Part shown: piece after piece, positions 43,542 to 50,882 of the stretch | How the letters are laid out: every line of letters begins with the position of its first letter | How positions within the stretch are numbered: position 1 is the stretch's first letter | Translations under genes and position numbers: made by a program | From: Mycolicibacterium bacteremicum | Lineage (GTDB): Bacteria; Actinomycetota; Actinomycetes; Mycobacteriales; Mycobacteriaceae | Direction of reading: 5' to 3' | Length of the DNA: 64,000 bases | Assembly (NCBI RefSeq): GCF_943913955.1 | Contig: NZ_CALUAE010000027.1 | Span: 9,720-73,719 of the forward strand | The notes under the pieces: generated by a model | What the model saw: only the letters and a program-made list of their open reading frames with translations | Told to the model about the DNA's origin: nothing | Database searches by the model: none

Positions 43542-43557
43542 TCGAACTTGTGTTCGA
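43542..43557. promoter_or_regulatory. LexA (SOS) box upstream of the HNH gene
   Basis: TCGAAC-TTGT-GTTCGA is a perfect match to the mycobacterial SOS box TCGAAC-N4-GTTCGA. It is 142 bp upstream of the HNH gene start at 43400. Predicts DNA-damage induction. Confidence 0.88.
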
Positions 43558-43602
43558 GTCTACATCGAGAATCCCTGCCGTGCAACAGCAATTTTCGATG
43601 AC

Positions 43603-43698
43603 TCATCAGAAATGTGCGCGAACGTTTGATTCGTTGCCTCATTGAAAATGTGCGCGAACGGGTGATTCGTTGCCTCATTGAGAATGCGCGCGTAGGCG
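43603..43698. repeat. 36-bp tandem repeats, about 2.7 copies
   Basis: Units at 43603-43638 and 43639-43674 differ at a few positions; a shorter third unit covers 43675-43698. Each contains ATGTGCGCG and GATTCGTTGCC. They lie in the 374-bp region (43401-43774) between the HNH gene and the P450 gene, upstream of the LexA box. Apart from these and the LexA box I see nothing in that region. Confidence 0.85.
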
Positions 43699-43774
43699 CC
43701 CGCCGCCCCGGGCCGAGACGGCCTACGGTTCGCGGCTGTTCGTCGCCTAAGCCCAGTCCGCCAGCCGGCCGGCC

Positions 43775-45031
43775 TCACCGCACGAACGCCGGCAACCGCT
43801 TGATGCCGTGCACGAAGCTGCTGTGCAGAAATTCCGGCTCACCGAACTCGATCGTCGTCAGCCGCGTCAGCAACTCACGGAAGATGTGCCGCAACTCGCT
43901 CTTGGCCAAGCCATGTCCCAGACAGAAGTGCGGCCCTCCCCCGCCGAAACCGATCTGCGGGTTCGGCTTTCGACTCAGGTCGAACACCTGCGGGTCGGCC
44001 CAGACGCTCTCATCCCGGTTACCTGAGCAATAGAACAGACCCACCTTGTCCCCGGCGCCGATGAGCTGACCGGCGATCTCGACATCCGCGGTCGCGAACC
44101 GGGCGAACTGCAACACCGGGGTGGACCATCGCACGAACTCCTCGGTGGCCAGACCGATCCGGCCCTCGAAGTCCGCCATCAACCAATCCCGTTGCGCCGG
44201 ATGGGCAGCCAACGCCAGCATCGCGTGCGTCGTCGCCTGCTTGGTGGTGTCATTACCGGCCGAGGCGAGCAGGATCAGGAACGCACCGATCTCCTCATCG
44301 GTCAGCCGCTGGCCGTCCACCTCGGCGTGCACGATGCTGGTCATCAGATCATCGCCCGGGTTGGTTCGGCGGAACTTGGCCAGCTCCACCCCGGTGCCGT
44401 TGAGCAGCATGATCTCGTTGATGGTGTCGGCGGCGCGTTCCTCGATGCTGGAGTACTCGTCATCGCTCATGCTGAACAACTTCTCGGCCGCCGCGGCCAG
44501 CGCCGGCTGATCGGCGCTCGGCACGCCGAGCATATCCAGGATCGTCACCATCGGCAGCTTGGCGGCGCAGTCGTGCACGAAGTCGATGTCCCCCGCGCCG
44601 ATCAGGTTGTCCACCACGGCGACCGCATTGGCGCGGATCTGCTCCTCGATCCGGCGCACGTTGCGCGGGGTGAACGCCGAACTGATCAGCTTGCGGTACA
44701 CCGTGTGCTCCGGTGGGTCCATGGTCAGGAAGAACGACGCGAAGCGCTGCACCTCGGCCGGCATCGGATCCAGTGCGACACCCAGTGTCGAGGTGAACAA
44801 TTCGGGATGGTGACTCGCGAAATGGATGTCCGCACGCCGGGTCAACGCCCAGAACCCCGGTTCGGAGATCTCGAACAGCGTCGGCAGCGGCCGGTGCCAG
44901 CTGAGTCCGTCCAGCCCCCGCAGCCGCGCGAAGGTCCGGTCGCGGATGTCGAAGGGCTGCGCCCAGAAGTCACGCGAGGTGATGTCATGCGGGCTGTACT
45001 CGTGGGCCTGCGGGGCACTGGCGACTGTCAC
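43775..45031 (-). CDS. Cytochrome P450 (second of two in the island)
   Basis: A 418-aa soluble P450. I-helix LASAGNDTTKQ (the classical A-G-x-D-T), K-helix EEFVRW (ExxR), heme loop FGGGGPHFCLG with Cys about 370. The FGGGGPHFCLG loop is common in mycobacterial lipid- and sterol-oxidising P450s (CYP124/125/142 type), so a terpenoid, sterol or fatty substrate is possible. GTG 45031 has an AGGAGGAA ribosome-binding site. It is divergent from the first TetR gene, with site 3 between. Confidence 0.93.
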   Translation of the reverse strand: MTVASAPQAHEYSPHDITSRDFWAQPFDIRDRTFARLRGLDGLSWHRPLPTLFEISEPGFWALTRRADIHFASHHPELFTSTLGVALDPMPAEVQRFASFFLTMDPPEHTVYRKLISSAFTPRNVRRIEEQIRANAVAVVDNLIGAGDIDFVHDCAAKLPMVTILDMLGVPSADQPALAAAAEKLFSMSDDEYSSIEERAADTINEIMLLNGTGVELAKFRRTNPGDDLMTSIVHAEVDGQRLTDEEIGAFLILLASAGNDTTKQATTHAMLALAAHPAQRDWLMADFEGRIGLATEEFVRWSTPVLQFARFATADVEIAGQLIGAGDKVGLFYCSGNRDESVWADPQVFDLSRKPNPQIGFGGGGPHFCLGHGLAKSELRHIFRELLTRLTTIEFGEPEFLHSSFVHGIKRLPAFVR

Positions 45032-45078
45032 GGCATTCCTCCTACAGCGGCGCGCGACGTCGATGTCGCGGCGAAATT

Positions 45079-45110
45079 AGCGTGACAGTGAAGCAATAAT
45101 TTGTAAAGCT
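45079..45110. promoter_or_regulatory. Island promoter-operator element, site 3
   Basis: AGCGTGACA-N14-TGTAAAGCT between the second P450 gene and the first TetR gene. TGTAAA (45102-45107) is 9 nt before ATG 45117, which lacks a ribosome-binding site, consistent with an autoregulated leaderless tetR transcript. Confidence 0.8.
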
Positions 45111-45116
45111 GTGCGG

Positions 45117-45659
45117 ATGGCCGACGTGTCGCCCGACGAGGCGGACAACAGCACCCGGGAACGGATTCTCGCCGCGACCGCCGAGGTGCTGGGCAACTAC
45201 GGCATGATCAAGCTCAGCCTGTCCGAGGTCGCCGCCCAGGCCGGGGTGTCACGGCCCACGCTCTACCGCTGGTTCGCCTCGAAGGAGAACTTGCTCGATG
45301 CGTTCGTGGTCTGGGAGCGCAGACACTACGACCGGGCGGTGGCCCGCATCGACAGCGAGCTACCGCCCGCCGAGCGACTGGACGCCGCGCTGCGCATCAT
45401 CGTCGACTATCAACGTTCCTATCCCGGTCTGCGGATGGTCGATATCGAGCCCGCACAGGTGATCGCGCGCCTCGCCCAGATCATCCCGTTGCTGCGGACC
45501 CGCCTGGAGCGGATGACCACCGGCAAGGATGCCGATGTGGCGGCAGCCACCGCGGTGCGCGTCGCGATCTCGCATTATCTGGTCCGCAGCGACGACGGGG
45601 ACGACTTCCTGGCCCAACTGCGGCACGCCGCCGGCCTCCCGACTGCCCGCCCAAGCTAG
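45117..45659 (+). CDS. TetR-family regulator 1 of the island
   Basis: A 180-aa regulator. The N-terminal HTH (about 14-60) contains LSLSEVAAQAGVSRPTLYRW followed by FASKENLLDAF; the C-terminal ligand domain is variable. Its recognition helix AGVSRPTLYRWFASKE is identical to that of the second TetR at 50289, so both may read the same operator. ATG 45117 is chosen over GTG 45111 for its spacing from site 3. Position and site 3 suggest it represses itself and the divergent P450. Confidence 0.9.
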   Translation: MADVSPDEADNSTRERILAATAEVLGNYGMIKLSLSEVAAQAGVSRPTLYRWFASKENLLDAFVVWERRHYDRAVARIDSELPPAERLDAALRIIVDYQRSYPGLRMVDIEPAQVIARLAQIIPLLRTRLERMTTGKDADVAAATAVRVAISHYLVRSDDGDDFLAQLRHAAGLPTARPS

Positions 45660-45679
45660 GCCGCATCGCCCACCCACCG

Positions 45680-47908
45680 ATGTGGACAATGGAGACGGTG
45701 AGCAAGCGCACCGACCCCACCACCGCACTGACCACCGCCGAGCAGGCCGCCCTGGGCAGCGGCGCGACCTTCTGGACCACCAAGGCCGTCGGCGAGATCC
45801 CGTCGATCGTGCTGACCGACGGCCCACACGGGGTGCGCAAACAGTCCGGCAGCGCCGACCACGTGGGCATCGGGGCGAGCGAACCGGCCACCTGTTTCCC
45901 GCCGGCGGTGGCATTGGGCCAGTCCTGGGATCCGGAGTTGGTGCGCCGGGTCGGCGAGGCGCTGGGCACCGAGAGCCGGGCGCTGGGCGTCGGGGTGCTG
46001 CTCGGTCCGGGCGTCAACATCAAACGAGATCCCCGCTGCGGCCGCAACTTCGAGTACTTCTCCGAGGACCCGCTGATCTCCGGCGTGCTCGGTGCGGCCT
46101 GGGTGGCCGGTGTGCAGAGCCGCGGCGTCGGCGCCTCGCTGAAACACTTCGCCGCCAACAACGCCGAGGACGACCGGATGCGGGCCAGTTCGCAGGTCGA
46201 CGAGCGCACGCTGCGGGAGATCTATCTACGCGCCTTCGAGCGCATCGTCACCCGCGAGCAGCCGTGGACCGTGATGTGCTCCTACAACCGCATCAACGGG
46301 GTGTACGCAGCGGAGAACGAGTGGCTGCTGTCCACCGTGCTGCGCGACGAGTGGGGTTTCGACGGCGTGGTGGTCAGCGACTGGGGCGCGGTGCGCGACC
46401 GGGTCACCGCCGTCGCGGCAGGACTGGACCTGGAGATGCCCGCCACCGGTGGGGTGACCGATACCGAGGTCAGCGCTGCGGTCGAGTCCGGCGCCCTGGA
46501 CGCCGCCGTGGTGGCGCGTGCCGCCGCCCGGGTGGCCCGGCTCGCCGCCAAGGTGTCCGAACACGCAGACGACACAACGTCTTTCGACGTCGACGAGCAT
46601 CATGGCCTGGCACGCACCGCGGCGGCACGCTCCATCGTGTTGCTCAAGAACGACGGCGACCTGCTGCCGCTGTCCCCGGCCTCGTCGGTCGCGGTGATCG
46701 GGGACTTCGCGACGGACCCGCGCTATCAGGGCGGCGGCAGTTCCCATGTGAATCCGACCCGCCTCGACATCCCCCTCGACGAGATCCGTTCGCGCGCCGC
46801 ATCGGTCAGTCATGCCGACGGCATCACCGAGGACACTCTGGAGGCGGCGCGCGCGGCCGATGTCGCGGTCGTCTTCCTCGGCCTGCCCGCCGCGGAGGAG
46901 TCAGAGGGTTTCGACCGGACCCACATCGACCTGCCCGAGGAGCAGCTGCAGCTGTTGGCGGCGGTGGTGCAGGCGCAACCGCGCACCGTGGCCGTCCTGT
47001 CCCACGGTGGCGTCGTCCGGCTCGACACCGTGGCCGAACTGGCGCCGGCGATCCTCGACGGCGCCCTGCTCGGCCAGGGTGGCGGGGCCGCCATCGCCGA
47101 TGTGCTGTTCGGCGCCGTCAACCCGTCGGGCCGCCTGACCGAGACCGTGCCCGCGCGCCTGCAGGACTGCCCCGGATATCTGAACTTCACCCCCGAGGAC
47201 GGCCAGATCCGCTATGGCGAACGGATCTTCGTGGGCTATCGCTGGTATGACGCGCGTGATCTGGAGGTCACCTTCCCGTTCGGGCACGGGCTGTCCTACA
47301 CCAGCTTCGGCTACGGCGACCTGGCCGTCCACCAGGGCACCGACGAACTGACGGTTCGCGTCACGGTGACCAATACCGGCAACCGGCTCGGCCGGGAGGT
47401 GGTGCAGATCTATGCAAGCCTGCCCGGTTCCCGGGTGTCCCGGCCGCCGCGGTGGCTCGTCGGGTTCGGCGATGTGACGTTGGCCCCCGGCGACCGGCGC
47501 ACCATCGACATCACGGTTCCCCGAAACGAACTCGCGTACTGGGATGTCGGCACGGCGCGCTGGACGGTCGAAGCCGGCGACTACTCGCTGTATGCCGGTT
47601 CGTCGAGCCGGGATCTGCGGCTGCACGCCACCATCGGCGTGACCGGCGACACCGTGACCACCCCGTTCACCCTGGACTCCACCCTCGGCGAACTGCTCGC
47701 CGACCCGGTGGCCGCGCCGATCCTGGCCGCCGCCATGTCCGAACTCGGCCAAAGCGAGGGCGAGGGCCAGGCTGCGGGCCTGGGCACCGACATGATCCGC
47801 ATGCTGGCCTCCATCCCGATCGGCCGCATCACCGCGTTCAGCGGTGGATCGGTCAGCCACCAGCAGGTCGCTCAGCTGATCGGTGAGGTGAACCGTCAGC
47901 GGTCCTGA
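45680..47908 (+). CDS. Glycoside hydrolase family 3 beta-glycosidase
   Basis: About 742 aa, cytosolic (no signal peptide). The GH3 N-domain has LTDGPHGVRKQ, a KHFAANNAEDDR segment and the catalytic nucleophile Asp in GVVVSDWGAV. The C-domain has LLKNDGDLLPL and HIDLPEEQ, followed by a fibronectin-III-like domain (FGHGLSYTSFGY onward). An extra C-terminal tail of about 90 residues (TLGELLADPVAAPILAAAMS) is unusual. Alternative starts ATG 45689 and GTG 45698; the last has GGAG upstream. It could remove a sugar from a glycosylated substrate of the island pathway. Confidence 0.9.
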   Translation: MWTMETVSKRTDPTTALTTAEQAALGSGATFWTTKAVGEIPSIVLTDGPHGVRKQSGSADHVGIGASEPATCFPPAVALGQSWDPELVRRVGEALGTESRALGVGVLLGPGVNIKRDPRCGRNFEYFSEDPLISGVLGAAWVAGVQSRGVGASLKHFAANNAEDDRMRASSQVDERTLREIYLRAFERIVTREQPWTVMCSYNRINGVYAAENEWLLSTVLRDEWGFDGVVVSDWGAVRDRVTAVAAGLDLEMPATGGVTDTEVSAAVESGALDAAVVARAAARVARLAAKVSEHADDTTSFDVDEHHGLARTAAARSIVLLKNDGDLLPLSPASSVAVIGDFATDPRYQGGGSSHVNPTRLDIPLDEIRSRAASVSHADGITEDTLEAARAADVAVVFLGLPAAEESEGFDRTHIDLPEEQLQLLAAVVQAQPRTVAVLSHGGVVRLDTVAELAPAILDGALLGQGGGAAIADVLFGAVNPSGRLTETVPARLQDCPGYLNFTPEDGQIRYGERIFVGYRWYDARDLEVTFPFGHGLSYTSFGYGDLAVHQGTDELTVRVTVTNTGNRLGREVVQIYASLPGSRVSRPPRWLVGFGDVTLAPGDRRTIDITVPRNELAYWDVGTARWTVEAGDYSLYAGSSSRDLRLHATIGVTGDTVTTPFTLDSTLGELLADPVAAPILAAAMSELGQSEGEGQAAGLGTDMIRMLASIPIGRITAFSGGSVSHQQVAQLIGEVNRQRS

Positions 47909-49089
47909 GCCAGCTCGGCGAGGATCTGCTCGGTGTGCTCACCCAGTTCGGGTGCCCGCCCGCGTGGTTGCCACGGCGTGCCGGAGAAATCGACCGGGCT
48001 GGCCACCATCGGTGTGCTCGAATCCCCGTCGGGCACATCGACGATGCCACCGGCCGCATGGAACTGCGCGTCGGCCAGCACATCGTCGAGGGTGTTGATC
48101 GGCGACCAGAAGAAGTCCGGCTCATCGGCGAACTCCGTCTCCCAGTCCACCATCGGCCGGCCCGCGAAGATGTCGTCGAGTTCGGCGATGATCTCGCGCG
48201 CGTGGGTGAACCGGTCCCGCGGGGTCGGATAGCGGTGCAGCCACTCGTCGCGACCGACCACCCGGCACAGCGACGGCCAGTGCCGTGAGACGTCCAGGCC
48301 GACGATCCAGAACCGCCGCCCGTCGCCCGCGGCGTAGTTGTTCATGCACGGATTACCCATGGCTTCGCGTTGCCCGATCGCGACCTGCTGTCCGGTCATC
48401 AGCACCGTGTTCAGGTCGAAGCTCACCGTGTACGCACCCTGCCGGTACAGCGATGTGGTGACCAGTTGCCCTGTGCCGGTGCGGGTCCTGGCCAGCAACG
48501 CGGCGCACACGGCGGCCGCGAGGGTCATCGCGGCGGAGTGGTCGCCCATCCCGCCACGCTGGAACGGCGGGGTGTCCCCCGGTCGCGTCAGCAGGTCGGC
48601 GATGCCGGCGCGGGCCCAGAACGCGGCGACGTCATAGGCGGCCCGGTCGGCGTCGGGACCCTCGGTGCCGTACCCGGTGATCAACCCGTACACCAGCCGT
48701 GGATTCACGGCGGCCACGGTGGCGAAGTCCAGGCCCAGTCGGGCCAGCGCGCCGGGGCGGATGTTGGTAAGGAACACGTCGGCGGTGCCCAGCAGCGCCA
48801 GGGCGGTGGCCCGACCGTCGGGCGCGGTCAGGTCGAGCACGATGCTGCGCTTGGCGCGGTTGTCCATCTGGAACGGCGGGTTGGACGCGATACCCAGGTC
48901 GCCGTCCAAACCCATCATCCGACCGAAACCGCGCGCCGGATCTCCACCGGGGGGCTCGATCTTGACGACATCGGCGCCCCAGTCGGCCAGGATCGCCCCG
49001 GCGGCCGGCGCGGCCACCCAGACGCCGAGTTCGACCACCCGGAAACCGTGCATCGGTCCCGCCATCAGGATCCTTCCGATCGCGCCCAT
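47896..49089 (-). CDS. CaiB/BaiF-type CoA transferase (family III)
   Basis: A 397-aa formyl-CoA-transferase-like protein: FRVVELGVWVAAPAAGAILADW at the N-terminus region, VVKIEPPGGDPARG, SIVLDLTAPDGR, the probable catalytic Asp in RAAYDVAAFWARAG, and GQLVTTSLYRQGAY. It should move CoA onto a carboxylate intermediate. ATG 49089 lies 9 nt after TGTAAA on this strand (site 4); ATG 49065, with GGAAGG upstream, is an alternative. It overlaps the GH3 gene end by 13 bp. Confidence 0.9.
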   Translation of the reverse strand: MGAIGRILMAGPMHGFRVVELGVWVAAPAAGAILADWGADVVKIEPPGGDPARGFGRMMGLDGDLGIASNPPFQMDNRAKRSIVLDLTAPDGRATALALLGTADVFLTNIRPGALARLGLDFATVAAVNPRLVYGLITGYGTEGPDADRAAYDVAAFWARAGIADLLTRPGDTPPFQRGGMGDHSAAMTLAAAVCAALLARTRTGTGQLVTTSLYRQGAYTVSFDLNTVLMTGQQVAIGQREAMGNPCMNNYAAGDGRRFWIVGLDVSRHWPSLCRVVGRDEWLHRYPTPRDRFTHAREIIAELDDIFAGRPMVDWETEFADEPDFFWSPINTLDDVLADAQFHAAGGIVDVPDGDSSTPMVASPVDFSGTPWQPRGRAPELGEHTEQILAELAQDR

Positions 49090-49095
49090 CTCTCA

Positions 49096-49127
49096 GGCTT
49101 TACAATTTTGAATTGATTTGTAAGCTT
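49096..49127. promoter_or_regulatory. Island promoter-operator element, site 4 (bidirectional)
   Basis: GGCTTTACA-N14-TGTAAGCTT. It is nearly symmetric: on the minus strand TGTAAA is 9 nt before ATG 49089 (CoA transferase), and on the plus strand TGTAAG (49119-49124) is 8 nt before ATG 49133. The best example of both halves working as promoters. Confidence 0.78.
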
Positions 49128-49132
49128 GCACG

Positions 49133-50263
49133 ATGCCTTCGCAGGTCAGCACGGTCGGTCCGATATTCAGTTTGGCTGCGCACCTGAGTCGTGGTGTGCA
49201 ACGTATCGCAACCGATGCGGTGTTCGGCCGCGCCCGCGCCATGCCATGCCGCATCACCGACCTGGACCCCGCCCGACTGTCCGTAGTGATGGATCGCACC
49301 ATCACCGGCGTGCGGCGCCTCGCCGGGGACGCCGGCACCTCGTCGCGGGCACGGCTGGCGCTGACCGGTGACGGGGTACCGGCTTCGGTGTTCGTCAAGA
49401 TGCCGGCCCGGACCGTGGCCACCCGCCTGATGGGTGAGCTCGGCCGCCTCGCCGACACCGAGGTCCGGTTCTATCGCGAGCTGTCTGCCCACCTCGATGA
49501 TGTGCCGGTCTGCCACGGCGCGACCTTCGATCCGGTGACGGGCCGATTCGTGATCGTCCTGGAGGACCTGGCCGACCCCGGCGGACCGGCTTGTGAGTTC
49601 CCCGACACTTTGCATCCGCTCGGCGTCGACCGGGCAGCGCTGGTCGTCGAGCTGCTGGCGCGGGTCCACGCGACGTTCTGGGAGCGAGCCGATCGCCACC
49701 GCTGGATCTACTCGGCCTCCGGTGACGCGACGTCCCTGCTGACGGGACCGCTGGCCAACGCGGCGATCCGCAGGCTCGGCGACACGACCACCATCGGAGT
49801 CCGCGACGGGCAGTTCATCATCGACAACTACCGCGCCGTGGCGACCCTGATCGACGCCGGTCCGCACACCGTCATGCACGGCGACGCGCATCCGGGAAAT
49901 GTCTTCTTCCGCAACGGAAGAGCCGGTCTGCTGGACTGGCAGGCGGTGCGCCGCGGGCATCCGTCGCGGGAACTGTCCTACACACTGATCACCAGCATGA
50001 CGACCGCCGAACGGGTGGCCAACCAACGTGATCTGCTCGACCTCTACCGCACCGAACTGGTCGCCGCCGGCGGACCGGAACTCGGCCGCGACGACCTGTG
50101 GCGCCGCTACCGGCAGGCCGCGCTGTACGCCTATGTCGCGACGCTGATCACCGCCGGCATGGGCGGCATGCAGGCCGGCGACATCGCCATGGCGGGGCTG
50201 CAACGCGCGGTGTCGGCATTGGGCGATCTCGACACGGTTCCGGCCTTACGGGCCTCTTTGTGA
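49133..50263 (+). CDS. Aminoglycoside phosphotransferase/EcKL-like kinase
   Basis: A 376-aa protein-kinase-like-fold phosphotransferase. The catalytic loop VMHGDAHPGNVFFRNG (H-G-D-x-H-x2-N) and the metal Asp in AGLLDWQ (D-x-Q for DFG) are intact; SVFVKMPA holds the likely ATP-binding lysine. Related mycobacterial proteins cluster with lipid and sterol oxidation genes, so it may phosphorylate a hydroxylated small molecule rather than give drug resistance. ATG 49133 lacks a ribosome-binding site and follows site 4. Confidence 0.85.
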   Translation: MPSQVSTVGPIFSLAAHLSRGVQRIATDAVFGRARAMPCRITDLDPARLSVVMDRTITGVRRLAGDAGTSSRARLALTGDGVPASVFVKMPARTVATRLMGELGRLADTEVRFYRELSAHLDDVPVCHGATFDPVTGRFVIVLEDLADPGGPACEFPDTLHPLGVDRAALVVELLARVHATFWERADRHRWIYSASGDATSLLTGPLANAAIRRLGDTTTIGVRDGQFIIDNYRAVATLIDAGPHTVMHGDAHPGNVFFRNGRAGLLDWQAVRRGHPSRELSYTLITSMTTAERVANQRDLLDLYRTELVAAGGPELGRDDLWRRYRQAALYAYVATLITAGMGGMQAGDIAMAGLQRAVSALGDLDTVPALRASL

Positions 50264-50275
50264 TGCGACAGCAAC

Positions 50276-50281
50276 TACCAT
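50276..50281 (+). promoter_or_regulatory. -10 element of the second TetR gene
   Basis: TACCAT fits TANNNT and lies exactly 7 nt before GTG 50289, predicting a leaderless transcript. It does not match the 32-bp island element, so this regulator may be expressed independently. Confidence 0.4.
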
Positions 50282-50288
50282 CGTTGAC

Positions 50289-50828
50289 GTGAACAAGCCC
50301 CTGCCCGCCCAGCCCGATGCCGCCGAGGACACCTCGACGCAGCGCCGGATCCTGGCCGCGACGGCCGAGGTGCTCGGACGCAACGGGCAGACCAAGTTGA
50401 GTCTGTCCGAGGTCGCGCTGCAGGCCGGGGTGTCCCGGCCGACGCTGTACCGCTGGTTCGCCTCGAAGGAAGAGTTGTTGCGCGCCTTCGGCATCTACGA
50501 GCGTGAGATGTTCGACACCGGTATCAGCACCGCGACCGCGGGTCTGCGCGGCACCGAAAAGCTGGATGCGGCATTGCGTTTCATCGTCGAATACCAGCAG
50601 GCCTATTCCGGGGTGCGGGTGGTCGACATCGAACCCGAGGTCGTCATCGCCCAACTCGGTCACGTCATCCCGGTCATGCGGGCCCGGTTGCTGAAACTGC
50701 TCAGCGGTGCCAACGCCCATGTGAAGGCGGCCACCGCCATCCGGGTGGCGATATCGCACTACATCGTCCGCAGCGACGATGACGGCCAGTTCCTGGCGCA
50801 ACTGCGCCACGCCGTCGGGATCAAATAA
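50289..50828 (+). CDS. TetR-family regulator 2 of the island
   Basis: A 179-aa paralogue of the TetR at 45117. The HTH reads LSLSEVALQAGVSRPTLYRW and FASKEELLRAF, with the same recognition helix, and the C-terminal half still aligns (VVDIEPEVVIAQLGHVIPV against MVDIEPAQVIARLAQIIPL; both end near RSDD and FLAQLRHA). Two near-duplicates in one island suggest a duplicated regulator that now answers to different ligands. It precedes the aldehyde dehydrogenase gene, with site 5 in between. Confidence 0.9.
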   Translation: MNKPLPAQPDAAEDTSTQRRILAATAEVLGRNGQTKLSLSEVALQAGVSRPTLYRWFASKEELLRAFGIYEREMFDTGISTATAGLRGTEKLDAALRFIVEYQQAYSGVRVVDIEPEVVIAQLGHVIPVMRARLLKLLSGANAHVKAATAIRVAISHYIVRSDDDGQFLAQLRHAVGIK

Positions 50829-50844
50829 CCGACTTGGGCCCAAG

Positions 50845-50876
50845 GGGCTGACACTGCGCGCCCGATTTGTAATGCT
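50845..50876 (+). promoter_or_regulatory. Island promoter-operator element, site 5
   Basis: GGGCTGACA-N14-TGTAATGCT. TGTAAT (50868-50873) is 9 nt before ATG 50883, which has no clear ribosome-binding site. The only copy between co-directional genes (TetR 2 and the aldehyde dehydrogenase); its left half is the least palindromic. Confidence 0.7.
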
Positions 50877-50882
50877 GAGCAG

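Noticed and set aside
43361..43678. Minus-strand reading frame through the 36-bp repeats with a 12-residue repeat
   Set aside because: It overlaps the start of the HNH gene in another frame; the periodicity simply reflects the DNA repeat.
43603..43698. CRISPR-like repeats
   Set aside because: The 36-bp units are directly adjacent with no spacers, and no cas genes are in the window.
49133..50263. Aminoglycoside resistance gene
   Set aside because: The catalytic loop fits the broad phosphotransferase/EcKL family, and the context is catabolic; nothing points to antibiotic modification.
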